Notes under the pieces: model-generated
What the model was told of the DNA's origin: nothing
Seen by the model: the letters and a program-made list of their open reading frames with translations, nothing else
The model's database searches: none
DNA from: an uncultured Chlorobiaceae bacterium
Lineage (GTDB): Bacteria > Bacteroidota > Chlorobiia > Chlorobiales > Chlorobiaceae
Length of the DNA stretch: 64,000 bases
Assembly: GCA_903882665.1 (NCBI GenBank)
Contig: CAIRXW010000045.1
Span: forward strand, 1 to 64,000
Direction: 5' to 3'
Translations under genes and position numbers: made by a program
Shown: positions 50,239 to 60,400 of the stretch, piece after piece
Layout: each line of letters starts with the position of its first letter
Position numbering within the stretch: position 1 is the first letter of the stretch

Positions 50239-50964
50239 ATGAGTTATCTTGCTTCATTTGTCAGGAAGATCATCGTTGTAGAAGATGACTCTCTCTTTCG
50301 TGACAGCCTTGTTCACTATCTGAAGCTTCAAAATTTTGAGGTAACCGGAGTCGGGTCGGCGCTCGACCTTTACAAAATGATTGCTCGTGAGCCGTTTGCT
50401 ATAGCAATCCTTGATCTATCTTTGCCTGATCAGGATGGGCTTGTGATTACGAAATATCTTAGAATCAATACCGATAGTCGAATTATTTTGCTGCTGCCGA
50501 GTCTATTTGTAGAGAACCTGATTGATGGCTATAATGCCGGGGCGGATATATGCCTTGGTAAGCCGATTGATTGCAGAGTGCTGGCTACGGCTGTTAGCAA
50601 TATTATAAAGAGACTTGAAGATGGACATGGGTACTCAGCCAAGAAGGAGGTGACGCCTCCAAGAGGGATATGGATACTTGTTCCTGAGGAGTGGTTGTTA
50701 ATAACTCCTGAAGGCAACAAGTTGCATCTTACTTCGAAAGAGTATGCCTTTCTCAACCGCCTTGCAGAAGAACCTCAAGTCATAGTTTTGCGCGAATCCC
50801 TTCTTAAAAGCCTTGGATACGAGCAGAGTGAGTGTGGAAATAGGTCACTCGAATCGCTTGTCTACCGTCTCCGCAAAAAAATCTCCCCAACTCTTGATAC
50901 CCCGATTAAAAACGCCAACGGATCGGGATACATCTTTGCTGCATCAATAGAATTGCACTCCTGA
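50239..50964 (+). CDS. Orphan OmpR-type response regulator
   Basis: 241 residues. The receiver domain (about 10-125) has the acidic pocket VVEDD, phosphoacceptor Asp59 in AILDLSLPDQDG and Lys108 in CLGKPID. The C-terminal winged helix (about 145-235) carries KLHLTSKEYAFLNRLAEEP, then GNRSLESLVYRLRKKISP and NANGSGYIFAA, the usual OmpR DNA-binding pattern. No histidine kinase lies within the window. The next operon, the large DUF6603 cluster, begins 390 bp downstream on the same strand, making it a candidate regulator of that cluster. Confidence 0.9.
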   Translation: MSYLASFVRKIIVVEDDSLFRDSLVHYLKLQNFEVTGVGSALDLYKMIAREPFAIAILDLSLPDQDGLVITKYLRINTDSRIILLLPSLFVENLIDGYNAGADICLGKPIDCRVLATAVSNIIKRLEDGHGYSAKKEVTPPRGIWILVPEEWLLITPEGNKLHLTSKEYAFLNRLAEEPQVIVLRESLLKSLGYEQSECGNRSLESLVYRLRKKISPTLDTPIKNANGSGYIFAASIELHS

Positions 50965-51356
50965 AATTAACGTGCAATGTGATTTGGTGATAAAATGTGA
51001 GAAAAAATTGATTGATTTTTTTTTGGTTTTGACGTACCTTGGCAGTATCAAGCAGTGAGCGGAGGTTGCAACGTAACGTTGTGGATCATCCTGCGCAAAT
51101 CGGGTAATCGGAAAAAGAGAGTTATAAGAGAAGGTTTCTATCCTGTCTGTCACCTTGCGAATTGCCGAGCCTGTTGGCCAGTTCTGACTGGCTCCATTCG
51201 GAAATTGGTCGATTGAAAATTGAGTTGGAAAACAAGTAAAGTGCATGAAAACCAGGCGTTACAGTACAGAGCCAGATTATCTGTATCCTGAATCAGGCCG
51301 CTGTGATCGGAAGTAAGGTATCAGCGATTCAAGAATTTTTAAGGAGGAAAATAGTC
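50965..51356 (+). other. Leader of the DUF6603 operon
   Basis: 392 bp without a gene: A+T-rich start with a T-run (GATTTTTTTTTGG), a short palindrome (see 51069-51081), and AAGGAGGAAAATAGTC just before the first gene. A TTGACG hexamer near 51028 could be a -35 box, but no matching -10 was confirmed. Confidence 0.5.
51069..51081. promoter_or_regulatory. Palindrome in front of the DUF6603 operon, possible operator
   Basis: CAACG-TAA-CGTTG, a perfect five-base inverted repeat with a three-base spacer, about 275 bp before the first start codon and about 105 bp after the response regulator stop codon. OmpR-type regulators usually prefer direct repeats, so a link to that protein is uncertain. Confidence 0.3.
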
Positions 51357-54300
51357 ATGAAAGATAACCAAAGCGGTCTGAAATTGGTGTATGGAATCAA
51401 TCCCGATTCCGTGATTATCTCCAATGATCCGGCCAATCCGGAAATCAACAAACTTGTGTTTAACATTGCCAATCCCGAACAAGCTCCGTCAAGGCAGTTG
51501 ATCAATAAGAAGCAGCTCACGCCGGAGGACGACCTTCCCACCTATGACGAGGAGCCTAAAGAAAACAATCTTTCCTGGTTCTGGATATGGTTCCCTTGGG
51601 GTTCGGAACAGGGCGATCTGGCCACCAGTGAAGCGAGCCAAAACATCACGGTTTCCCCCTCTTCGGATAACGGCAAATGGTATTGCAAGCAATATAGCAG
51701 CAGCACAATAGGCACCTATTGGATTTTGTTTCCCAAGGAAGACATTACCCTGTCCCCCAAGGAATCGGTTTCTTTTGAGATCACGAACGTAATCTCAAAT
51801 AACATTGCCGGTATGAGTTATATGTACATCCAGAATAAACAGATTCTTGATTATGAGGACGAAGCAAGAAACAAAATAGTATGGAAATATGCCCGGGTCG
51901 CCATAAAATCCCTGACAGTAACCCCAAACCCCGCAGTGCTCAAAAAGGGAATTGCGCAGGTTCAAATTTGCTGGGAAGCGAATGATTTCACCTCCCTGAC
52001 GTTACTCCCTTTTTATCAGGATGTGACGAACAGTAAAAGTTATACCGCTCAACTCAAGAAGGGCACTGAGATTACTTTGCTGGCCCTCGGTAAGGGTCAG
52101 GACAACATGGCAACAAAATCAGTCACCGCGAACATACTGGCGGTCGTAAACTCTTTTAGGGGGGTTCCTCAAGCCGTTTATTACAAAGATTTTCCGCATG
52201 AGGTCAAATTGATCTGGGATGTTGATACTCTTGAAAATGTGTATTTACAAAACAGTATAGACGACTATAAAGAGTCAGTATCGTCGTCGGGCGTGATGCA
52301 GAAAACCATCAGTCAACCGCAGATGTGGTCGATTTTCCCGAATAATTCCGAAGATTATTGCACATTAAAAAGGGAAGTGCTGATCGATGCCTTCAAGATC
52401 AGTTTCGGTCAAACGAGCATCGATTTTTATCCGGCAGGGATCGCAGCCTCTCCAGATTCTCAATTAATAGCAGTTTGCGACTCTGAAAACAACCATGTTG
52501 TGCTGCTCAACACCCTTACCTACGATACAAGCACAAAACCAGTTTCCGTGGGAGAGTGTCCGGTAGCTGTGCGTTTTTCAAACGGCGGTGATTTTTTGTT
52601 TACGATCAACAAAACCGGTAAGTCCGTCACCGTTGTTTCTTACCATTACAATACTATCCCTCCTATCGATATTTTGCTCGACGGAGAGCCAAAGGGCCTC
52701 GTTGTGTCGCCGGATGATGAATACCTCTTTGTGAGTGTAGATAAGGGGGCTGATCAAGCCGGAGAGTTGGTCATCCTGAAGAAATCCATGACGGGGTATA
52801 AGCTGAATCAGACCATTCCCGTAGGTAAAAACCCTGCAGGTCTCGAAGTGGCGCCTTCAGGTGCGCAGGTCTATGTCACCAGTCCGAATGACAATTCATT
52901 GGCCGTGGTGGGATACAGCCCTATTGATGGTGAATTTTCTTTTATCCGGAATATTGAAGGGTTGCAAAGCAATCCGGTTGATGTGGCCGTGGGCGGCATG
53001 GATGGCGAGACCCTTCTGATCGTATGCAAGGGGAGCAACAAAGTCATTATTGTGGATCACGATGACAGGGGCGGATCGCCTCGGCAGGAAATTCAAACCG
53101 GTGCGTCTCCCTGTGCGATCATCACCACACTGGACAACTCCATTGCGTTTGTCGTGAATACTGGCGACTGCAGCTTGACGATGATCGGCTGTTATCAGGG
53201 CTTGGGTAAGTGCAGGTTACTGGAACAATCGGTCAAAGTTGGGAATAATCCCGCCTGTATCGCCCTGTCGGCGGACGGAACCATGGGATTTGTGTCCAGC
53301 CCAGATCGAAAACAGCTCGATATCCTGAACATGGTTCAGTACGAAATGCTCAATAAACCGGTGACCGTCGGGAATGCTCCGACGGATGTGGCGGTCACGT
53401 CGGACGGCAAGTGTGTGGTTGTGTGGCATAATGCGTACATCTCGATGGGGCAAGTGCCATATTCCAAAGGGCTTGATATTTACAATATCTTGTCCGGAAC
53501 CGTAACGCCCAAACTGCAGAAATACGACGTAATCAAATACGTGAATCACCCGGATGCCGCTCTCCCAAAAGGGTTTGCTATTGCCAAAGGCCAGAATTTC
53601 ATCCTGGTACTCGACACGAGTAACTATTCCGTTGAACTCATGATACCCGTGCCGGATGACGATGGAAGCAAGCCCGTTCCGATTGATATCTCGCTTTCTG
53701 CGGATGGAAAATCGCTTTACCTTCTGACCGCAGACAAGAATGGGCTGTGCGCCCTGCTGGTGTATGATTGTGATGCGGGAAAGAATCGTTACACACCGGC
53801 GCTGGCAAGCCTCGAATTGTTCACTTCCGCCCAAAGTTCCAATATCATCTTGCTTGAGAAAACGCATGACGGCTCGCATCTGTTTGTCTTGAATGCCATT
53901 GAACGCAAAATATATGTTGTGATCAGGAGTGAACAGGGAGAGTACCAACTCAACACGAAGCAGATAACACTGAATGATGCCATCGGCAATTGTTTAATCG
54001 CGTCTCCCGATAACAAGTCTCTCTACATATTAACAAAACTCGGTATGCATTCCGGTTTCAGCGTGGTAGATATCGACGAACTGAAAATAAAGGAGATCCC
54101 GACCCCAGCCTCCTGGGAATCGATCAGCAATCTGCAAAATATGCTCTTGTCACCCGATGGGCAAAAGCTGTTTGTGACGGATGCGGATATTGCAGGCATC
54201 AGGATTGTCGATACCTCCTCATTCCGTATTGTACAGACCATACAGTGGCAAAAGGATTTGCGATACCCCATGGGCATCGCTATGTCGCAGGATGCATCCA

Positions 54301-54368
54301 GATTGTTTATAGCCGGACTGAACAGCAACAATCTGGCGCAAATCAATCAAATTTCGGAACAATCATAA
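51357..54368 (+). CDS. Large YVTN-type beta-propeller protein, first gene of DUF6603 cluster
   Basis: 1003 residues from the ATG at 51357 (AAGGAGG nine bases upstream); 18 more in-frame codons are non-coding. The N-terminal 170 residues form an unclassified beta domain (SGLKLVYGINPDSVIISND, then LSWFWIWFPWG). An Ig-like region follows at about 180-270 (IKSLTVTPNPAVLKKGIAQVQICWEAND). From about 360 to the end are repeated propeller blades (PAGIAASPDSQLIAVCDSEN, then PVAVRFSNGGDFLFTINKTGK, GLVVSPDDEYLFVSVD), of the 40-45-residue surface-layer YVTN/YncE kind. There is no signal peptide, so it acts in the cytoplasm or leaves by a special route. Function is unknown; it probably scaffolds the products of the next genes. 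Confidence 0.75.
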   Translation: MKDNQSGLKLVYGINPDSVIISNDPANPEINKLVFNIANPEQAPSRQLINKKQLTPEDDLPTYDEEPKENNLSWFWIWFPWGSEQGDLATSEASQNITVSPSSDNGKWYCKQYSSSTIGTYWILFPKEDITLSPKESVSFEITNVISNNIAGMSYMYIQNKQILDYEDEARNKIVWKYARVAIKSLTVTPNPAVLKKGIAQVQICWEANDFTSLTLLPFYQDVTNSKSYTAQLKKGTEITLLALGKGQDNMATKSVTANILAVVNSFRGVPQAVYYKDFPHEVKLIWDVDTLENVYLQNSIDDYKESVSSSGVMQKTISQPQMWSIFPNNSEDYCTLKREVLIDAFKISFGQTSIDFYPAGIAASPDSQLIAVCDSENNHVVLLNTLTYDTSTKPVSVGECPVAVRFSNGGDFLFTINKTGKSVTVVSYHYNTIPPIDILLDGEPKGLVVSPDDEYLFVSVDKGADQAGELVILKKSMTGYKLNQTIPVGKNPAGLEVAPSGAQVYVTSPNDNSLAVVGYSPIDGEFSFIRNIEGLQSNPVDVAVGGMDGETLLIVCKGSNKVIIVDHDDRGGSPRQEIQTGASPCAIITTLDNSIAFVVNTGDCSLTMIGCYQGLGKCRLLEQSVKVGNNPACIALSADGTMGFVSSPDRKQLDILNMVQYEMLNKPVTVGNAPTDVAVTSDGKCVVVWHNAYISMGQVPYSKGLDIYNILSGTVTPKLQKYDVIKYVNHPDAALPKGFAIAKGQNFILVLDTSNYSVELMIPVPDDDGSKPVPIDISLSADGKSLYLLTADKNGLCALLVYDCDAGKNRYTPALASLELFTSAQSSNIILLEKTHDGSHLFVLNAIERKIYVVIRSEQGEYQLNTKQITLNDAIGNCLIASPDNKSLYILTKLGMHSGFSVVDIDELKIKEIPTPASWESISNLQNMLLSPDGQKLFVTDADIAGIRIVDTSSFRIVQTIQWQKDLRYPMGIAMSQDASRLFIAGLNSNNLAQINQISEQS

Positions 54369-54385
54369 CATTTGGAGGTAAAATC

Positions 54386-55423
54386 ATGAGTTACGAAGGT
54401 ATTTTTATTCGCGATTATGTTGGCGAAACACCGGATTCCACCACCGGCACCAGTTGGACGTGCTCGCCGGATATTATTTGTACGGGCCCAAAGGTGCTTG
54501 ATGATCCGTCAGCATTTACGAACAAAAGCAATTATGATCAGGGATTGCCTAATATCGCCAACCAAACCCCTTTGCAACAGAACAATGTTTATATCAGGGG
54601 CATCAATGTGAGCAACCAGCCTCGGACGGCCGTAATCTATTTCTACTATGTGGATACCAGCATTGTCCTGTGGCCTCAAAACTGGAAGACTGTAGATATC
54701 CAGTATAATAATGCGCAGCAAAACTGGGTAAAAGTGAGCGTTGATACGTTGAATCAGATTGTCGGTACTAATCCCCCTTTTCTCTGGAGACCTCCCAGGC
54801 AGGGTATTCATTATTGCCTTGTTGCCTGGGTGAAAAATGGGGAGGATCAGGATACACCGCCCGAACTTTATAAGATTGGAGCTGTTAATGATATGGCAAA
54901 CTTTATTCTAACCCATAAAAATATTGGTTGGCGCAATACAGTCGAAGTTGACGGAACGCAACCAACTATCCAGGATACGGCACCGATTATCGGCCCGCAT
55001 GATGGCGGTATTTTAAACATCGGTGTCCAGTGCGATAACTTGCCTAAGGATGGAACCATATCTTTCACGGTGCCTGGACCAGACCCAGAAAACAGCATTA
55101 ATTTTATTGACAGGCCGATTATTAGTGAGAACTATGCGCCGACATTAAAGGTGCAATGGCCTGCGAATTTCAATTCGACCCTGACGTTTACTTATAAAAA
55201 AGGAAAAAAAGATCCGCCGGATGGTGCAAACATTATTCCCTTAGTTGGCACACGGGGAACCGGCAGCGATTTCATCGAGCATGTTAAAACCATTGCGCCG
55301 AATCGACTGACCAATGTGCATTTTTATGGTCACGCCAAGGATTTTCATAAAGAAATGAATATGAATGTCCCTCCGCAACATCTGTTTATTGTGGGCTCTG
55401 TGCCGTTTAAACTTAAAAAATAG
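54386..55423 (+). CDS. Beta-rich protein, second gene of DUF6603 cluster
   Basis: 345 residues from the ATG at 54386 (GGAGG eight bases upstream, 17 bp after the previous stop codon). It begins YEGIFIRDYVGETPDSTTG, then NVYIRGINVSNQPRTAVIYFYYVD (an Ig-like or CARDB-like strand pattern), and a second beta domain near 190-300 with ILNIGVQCDNLPKDGTISF. Few helices, no signal peptide or membrane segment. It may be a structural partner of the propeller protein. I recognise no named family. Confidence 0.65.
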   Translation: MSYEGIFIRDYVGETPDSTTGTSWTCSPDIICTGPKVLDDPSAFTNKSNYDQGLPNIANQTPLQQNNVYIRGINVSNQPRTAVIYFYYVDTSIVLWPQNWKTVDIQYNNAQQNWVKVSVDTLNQIVGTNPPFLWRPPRQGIHYCLVAWVKNGEDQDTPPELYKIGAVNDMANFILTHKNIGWRNTVEVDGTQPTIQDTAPIIGPHDGGILNIGVQCDNLPKDGTISFTVPGPDPENSINFIDRPIISENYAPTLKVQWPANFNSTLTFTYKKGKKDPPDGANIIPLVGTRGTGSDFIEHVKTIAPNRLTNVHFYGHAKDFHKEMNMNVPPQHLFIVGSVPFKLKK

Positions 55424-55490
55424 AGATTGGGGGTTCGGGGTTATACAGAATGCGGAACAAATCTTCTGAAATTGACAGAGGGGGTAGAGC

Positions 55491-57290
55491 ATGATCTTTT
55501 TTATCATCGCCAGTGGCAACAGAAAAACTGAAACAAACACCGGGGATTATAGTTCAATCACAGCCAGCGCACCCGTTAAGAAACCTGAGATAGGGACGCC
55601 GGTTGACCTGATTTCATGGAATGAAGTTCCGGAATATAGTGACCTCGCGAAGCTCACGTTTGCCGTGCTGGCCGAGGCCCAAAAAGATTGGGTTTGCAAG
55701 GATATCTGCAAACAGGCGCTGGATCAGTACGGCATTGATCCTTTCTTGACGCAATGCGATGGTATCAATCTGAAAAAGGAAACCATGAAAACAATCCGCG
55801 ACAAGATCTTTTTCCAGTGGGCGCATCCCATGATTGGCAATATCGGTAATTCGCCCCAGGTAAGGCCGCAACTCTATTGTTATCAGTATTATAAAAACTG
55901 GGATAACTGCGCATGCATCGATGAGTTCACTAAGAAAAAAATCAACGACCTCTACAAAACTCTGGACCCGATGAACCGGTCTGCCAGGGATCAGGTGCGC
56001 ATCTGTTACAGCATCACGGAGTTGACGAGAGCCATTATCGGAGAGATTACGTCGGTCTCATCCAGACGGCTCGACAAAATCTTCGCACTGCAGTTATGCA
56101 AGAGCAAGACGTTGAAAGCACAACAGATCGAATTGATCACAAGAATCATTACTAAAATATCTACAACGCTGAAACAGAATTTTTCTTCATCAGAGAAGAG
56201 TGGATTTAAGTGTACAGAATATCTCAAATATTTCATGCCGGATGTTCTTAAACTGAAGATAGATGCCCAGTGGTATCTCTACGAGCAGCTTATAAACATT
56301 GCCACGGGCGACCAGTACAAGATCACATCAAAATATACTCCAACAGTTGAAGAGAATACAATCATTAATGCCGTGACCGATAACGTCTGGAAAAAATTTC
56401 CTGATCCGATAAAGTGCGCCATATTAATAAACTCATTCAGGAGAATTGTGGGAGTTATCGAAGGTCCGAAAAAGTACTCCATGGGTATAAAAGACCCGAT
56501 AAAGATTACCAATTTTTTTGTTCCGTACAAACTTTGCGAAGCTGCAAGCAATAGCCACGTGCCCGCAATCTTCTTTGTTGCAAAATCCAAAAGAAGTTTG
56601 ACACATAGTTGGAATCGAGACGAATATCATCTTGGGACTATAACCTATCGCCATTATCTGATGCATTTATGGGGTGGGCCGTCCGGCCATGGCACCGGGA
56701 ACGTGGCGTTTGTAAAGAAGGAGCTTGGTGCGGATTTAAAACCTGAAGAACCGAATATCATATTGACGGGTTTGTTTGCCTTCTGGCGCTTGTATTACGA
56801 CAAACGAATCAGTGTAGTGCATACGCTTGCTGAAACCATGGAGGGCTCACTCTCCTTCTCCGGGTATACCGAAACATCGAAAATCGCAGTTTTGAGCAAA
56901 ATCCCTGACGTCACGGATGACGATGCCTATGAGATTACCGAAAAATGCTCCCTGAATGGAAAACCGGAAAATTACAATTTTGTGGATCCGATAAAGATCA
57001 TGAGGACCCTGAAAAAGGAATACTATAAATTTGAGGCAGGTAAGGTTAGTCATGAAGTGGCGTTTACAAACCTGCAAGAACAATGTGATGGCCTGCGAAC
57101 AGAGTTGACGGGAGCAGACTACAATTACCATGTGCCTCAATGGACGAAGGATTTGAGCGATAAAACCGGCATGAGCGTTCAAAGTTTTGCCTATTCGGAA
57201 ACCAATACCCGGGACACGTTGGCCCGAACCCTTTTAGAGTGCGCTGGTGCGAATGCTAATTTAAGTATGCTGATGCGAATGCTCTGTTAA
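55491..57290 (+). CDS. Cys-rich 599-residue protein of unknown fold, third gene of DUF6603 cluster
   Basis: 599 residues, with GAGGGGGTAG before the ATG and 67 bp from the previous stop codon. Largely helical, with about 16 Cys spread over the chain (KDICKQAL, YYKNWDNCACID, FKCTEYL, RMLC), high for a cytoplasmic protein. A segment at about 380-450 reads SWNRDEYHLGTITYRHYLMHLWGGPSGHGTGN, with several His and a Gly-Pro-rich turn; it could be a catalytic or binding site, but I cannot assign one. No signal peptide or membrane segment. Unrecognised. Confidence 0.65.
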   Translation: MIFFIIASGNRKTETNTGDYSSITASAPVKKPEIGTPVDLISWNEVPEYSDLAKLTFAVLAEAQKDWVCKDICKQALDQYGIDPFLTQCDGINLKKETMKTIRDKIFFQWAHPMIGNIGNSPQVRPQLYCYQYYKNWDNCACIDEFTKKKINDLYKTLDPMNRSARDQVRICYSITELTRAIIGEITSVSSRRLDKIFALQLCKSKTLKAQQIELITRIITKISTTLKQNFSSSEKSGFKCTEYLKYFMPDVLKLKIDAQWYLYEQLINIATGDQYKITSKYTPTVEENTIINAVTDNVWKKFPDPIKCAILINSFRRIVGVIEGPKKYSMGIKDPIKITNFFVPYKLCEAASNSHVPAIFFVAKSKRSLTHSWNRDEYHLGTITYRHYLMHLWGGPSGHGTGNVAFVKKELGADLKPEEPNIILTGLFAFWRLYYDKRISVVHTLAETMEGSLSFSGYTETSKIAVLSKIPDVTDDDAYEITEKCSLNGKPENYNFVDPIKIMRTLKKEYYKFEAGKVSHEVAFTNLQEQCDGLRTELTGADYNYHVPQWTKDLSDKTGMSVQSFAYSETNTRDTLARTLLECAGANANLSMLMRMLC

Positions 57291-57409
57291 GTTTTACTAT
57301 TCAAACATTAACCAAAAAATGAAATAATCCCCACAATCTTTTCTCCAGAAAGAGAAGCTAACAGGGAAATCCATACGTGATGGTTGATTGAAAAACAAGG
57401 GGAAAAACA

Positions 57410-60400
57410 ATGGAATCGAAAACATTATCTGACCTCTATAAAAAATTGTCTGCACAGGGGGAAAACATCGTTCTTGACAAGGATGCGATGGGCTCGGCCA
57501 TGGTCGACCAATGGACAGAGTTGTTGCATCGCGACTCGTTTCAACTCTCTTCGGTGGCGCTCTCGACTCCTGACGAAACGGGTAATTTTACGGTGAGCGG
57601 CTCATCGGAGTTAATGAAATTCGGCAAAGTGACTCTGGACTTCGATTTCTTTGTAGCCTTCAGCGATTCAGATGCGCAAATCGAGACGTTGCAGTGCGTA
57701 ATAAGACCGGCATCCACGTTTAACACATGGAACCTGACGAACGATTTTCCGGACATGCCTGGTTATGTGGATTATTCAGCAGTTGAGCAGGGGCTTCAAA
57801 CCTCGTTTTTAACATTAATCGAGTTCAAGGATCTCTCCTTCCGGTTTTCTTCATTTGATTTTTCTTTGAATGGATCGACAGGGAAATCCACAAGCTATAA
57901 GGGAGAAGCAGCCATTGATGGCGAGAAACTTAAGGAGGGTATCAATTTTGGCGCAACAATCGACACGAACGGCGATTTCTGGAAAACCGTGAAGCAGATC
58001 ACCGGAGAGTTGGGGAAGATGCAGCTCTTTGCGCACATCATGGACGACCGGGGAGCGCTCTCCTTTGAAGCTGGGGCTAACCTGAACTACGTATTCAAGA
58101 TTTCTGACGGTTTGAGCGTGACCCTGAAAAAACTGATGATCAGCAGCGGATTAAATAATAACTCGCTCCAATCGCCGACCTTTTCCCTTATGTCCGAAAT
58201 CGCAGCGATCCAGCCGCCGCTCGAACTGGAAATAGACCTGGACATCGGCAGATCATGGATTCACTTCTTCGGTTTTTTCGAGGAGGGGCGCGTGTTAACC
58301 CTGACAGACATTGCCTCGAAACTCGGCATGAAGGGGCTGGAGATCGACAAATTACTGCCAACAGGTTCAACAGTGGAATCGTTCGGCCAATTTGGCCTGA
58401 AAGATTTCAACCTGGAGATGGAGCTTTCTCCAGTCAACGTGAAAGAGCTGGCCTTTACCATCTCCACGTCAAAACCCTGGGTAATTATAAATAACCAGGT
58501 CCGCATTCAAGCCTGGCTCAGGGTCAGCGTAACCAATCCCTTTGATACGGCGCAACGAAAAGCGCAACTGGAAATTCTTGGCATATGGAAACTTGGTCAA
58601 ACGGATTTCTACCTCTATGCCTTGCCACTCAGCGGCGAGGTGTCGGCCATAATGGAGGAGGGCAAAACCCTCGACGTTGGTGCACTCACCAAACTCTTGT
58701 TGCCGGGCATCACCTTGCCGAGCATCGAACTGGAGAAGATGTCCTTTATTGCCAATTTTTTGAGCAACACCTATTATGTGCAATTGGCAGCGAAGACGGG
58801 TCTTTCCTTTGATCTTGGCTTCTGCAAGCTCGGAATTTCGGAGGTCGGGTTCTCCTGCTTTTATAACGGCAACAAGTTGCAGGACTTGAATATCGGCGGA
58901 ACGCTCTGTCTCGGTGGCCTGATTTTCGACGTGGAAGGCGATTACAAGGACACGGACAAATGTGAGCTGCATGGCGGCATCCGCTCGGATACGAAAATCA
59001 ATTTTGGAGATTTTTATAACAGCCTTGTAAGCGATCTGGGCATCCCGGAGGCGAAATTGCCCGCCACTATTCCTCCACAATACCTTTCTGTGGAAATCGG
59101 CGGGATGTTTGTGGATTACAAGTCAAAGGATAATGATTTCATCGCCTACGTTGACCTGATTAACCCGTTCCAGATCTCCGAGAAATTCAAAATCGATGAA
59201 ATTGCTATAAGACTTCATTTTACCTCGAAGGGTCTTGCAGATGCTGTTGTGAAAATGCAACTGAGTGTGCTCTCCGTTAACATCATTCTTGAGCTTGATT
59301 ATGATCAAGCGAAAAAGGAGTGGAAATTTATTGGAGGCACGAAACAGGATCAGAAAATTCAGATTGGCGAACTTGCTACAGATCTTCTTAATAAGTTCGG
59401 GTGTAGTGTTGAAATTCCTGACATGATCCAAGGGCTCGTGGTCAAGAATATTCAGGTCATATTCAACACTTCGACAGAGGGGCAGGAATTTTCCTTCTCA
59501 TGCCAAGGCAGCATGCCGATAGAGGGAAAAGAACTTGATCTTTCCGTTGGTCTGAATTTCTCCAGGAAAGACAGGAAGTACACATTTGACATAACAGGTC
59601 AGCTTCATATAGATCCTTTAACCTTCACGATAGAATTTGAGCATAAAAACACTCAGAATATTCTTGCGGCTATTGCCAAGGAAAATCCACCGTTAACAAT
59701 TGCTTTACATGATGTGATTTCAAAGCTGAGCGATGAGGCGGGGCAGCTCATACCGAAAAGTCTTGAAATCAGCTTGAAGGATGCTTTTTTTATCCTGGCC
59801 AAAGAAACCAAAGGAGAAAACGCCGGGGGGTTCAATATTCTGTTCGGCATCGATATTGGCTCGCAGATTGACATCTCCACATTACCGGTCATCGGCAGCT
59901 TGTTTGACGCAGGCACAAAAATAGGCTTTGATGATTTACAGGCGGTCGTCTCCACCAAACCGGTGAGCGATACGCTCTACGCAAGCATACAGGAGGTGTT
60001 ACAAAAATCCAAAACCAAACTTCAACCGGACTCTCTTCCAGATACCGGGCTATATATCTCCGCCATATTCAACCTTGGAGAGATCAAGCCAAAACTTACG
60101 TTGCCGATTCTTAAAAAGGCCCCGAAATCTGTTAATGCAACCCTGCCGGTGCTGCTTGGTGCACCCGATGATTCGGAGGGTTTGCAAAAAATCCACTGGA
60201 ACGATATCAATAAAACGATAGGTCCGATTGAATTGCGTCGTGTGGGTGTTGGTTTGCAAACCAAAACGGCAAATAGTGAGCTTACCTTTGCTGTTGATAT
60301 CAGTGTGGTCAAGTCCGGATTTGAGTTAGATCTGATCGGTTTGTGGATTGGCATCAATGTCAATAAACCTTTCGCGAGCATTCCGGATTTCGGTTTGCAT

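Noticed and set aside
53217-53948. 243-codon minus-strand frame within the propeller gene
   Set aside because: Overlaps in antisense a gene with regular blade repeats; no ribosome site or motif.
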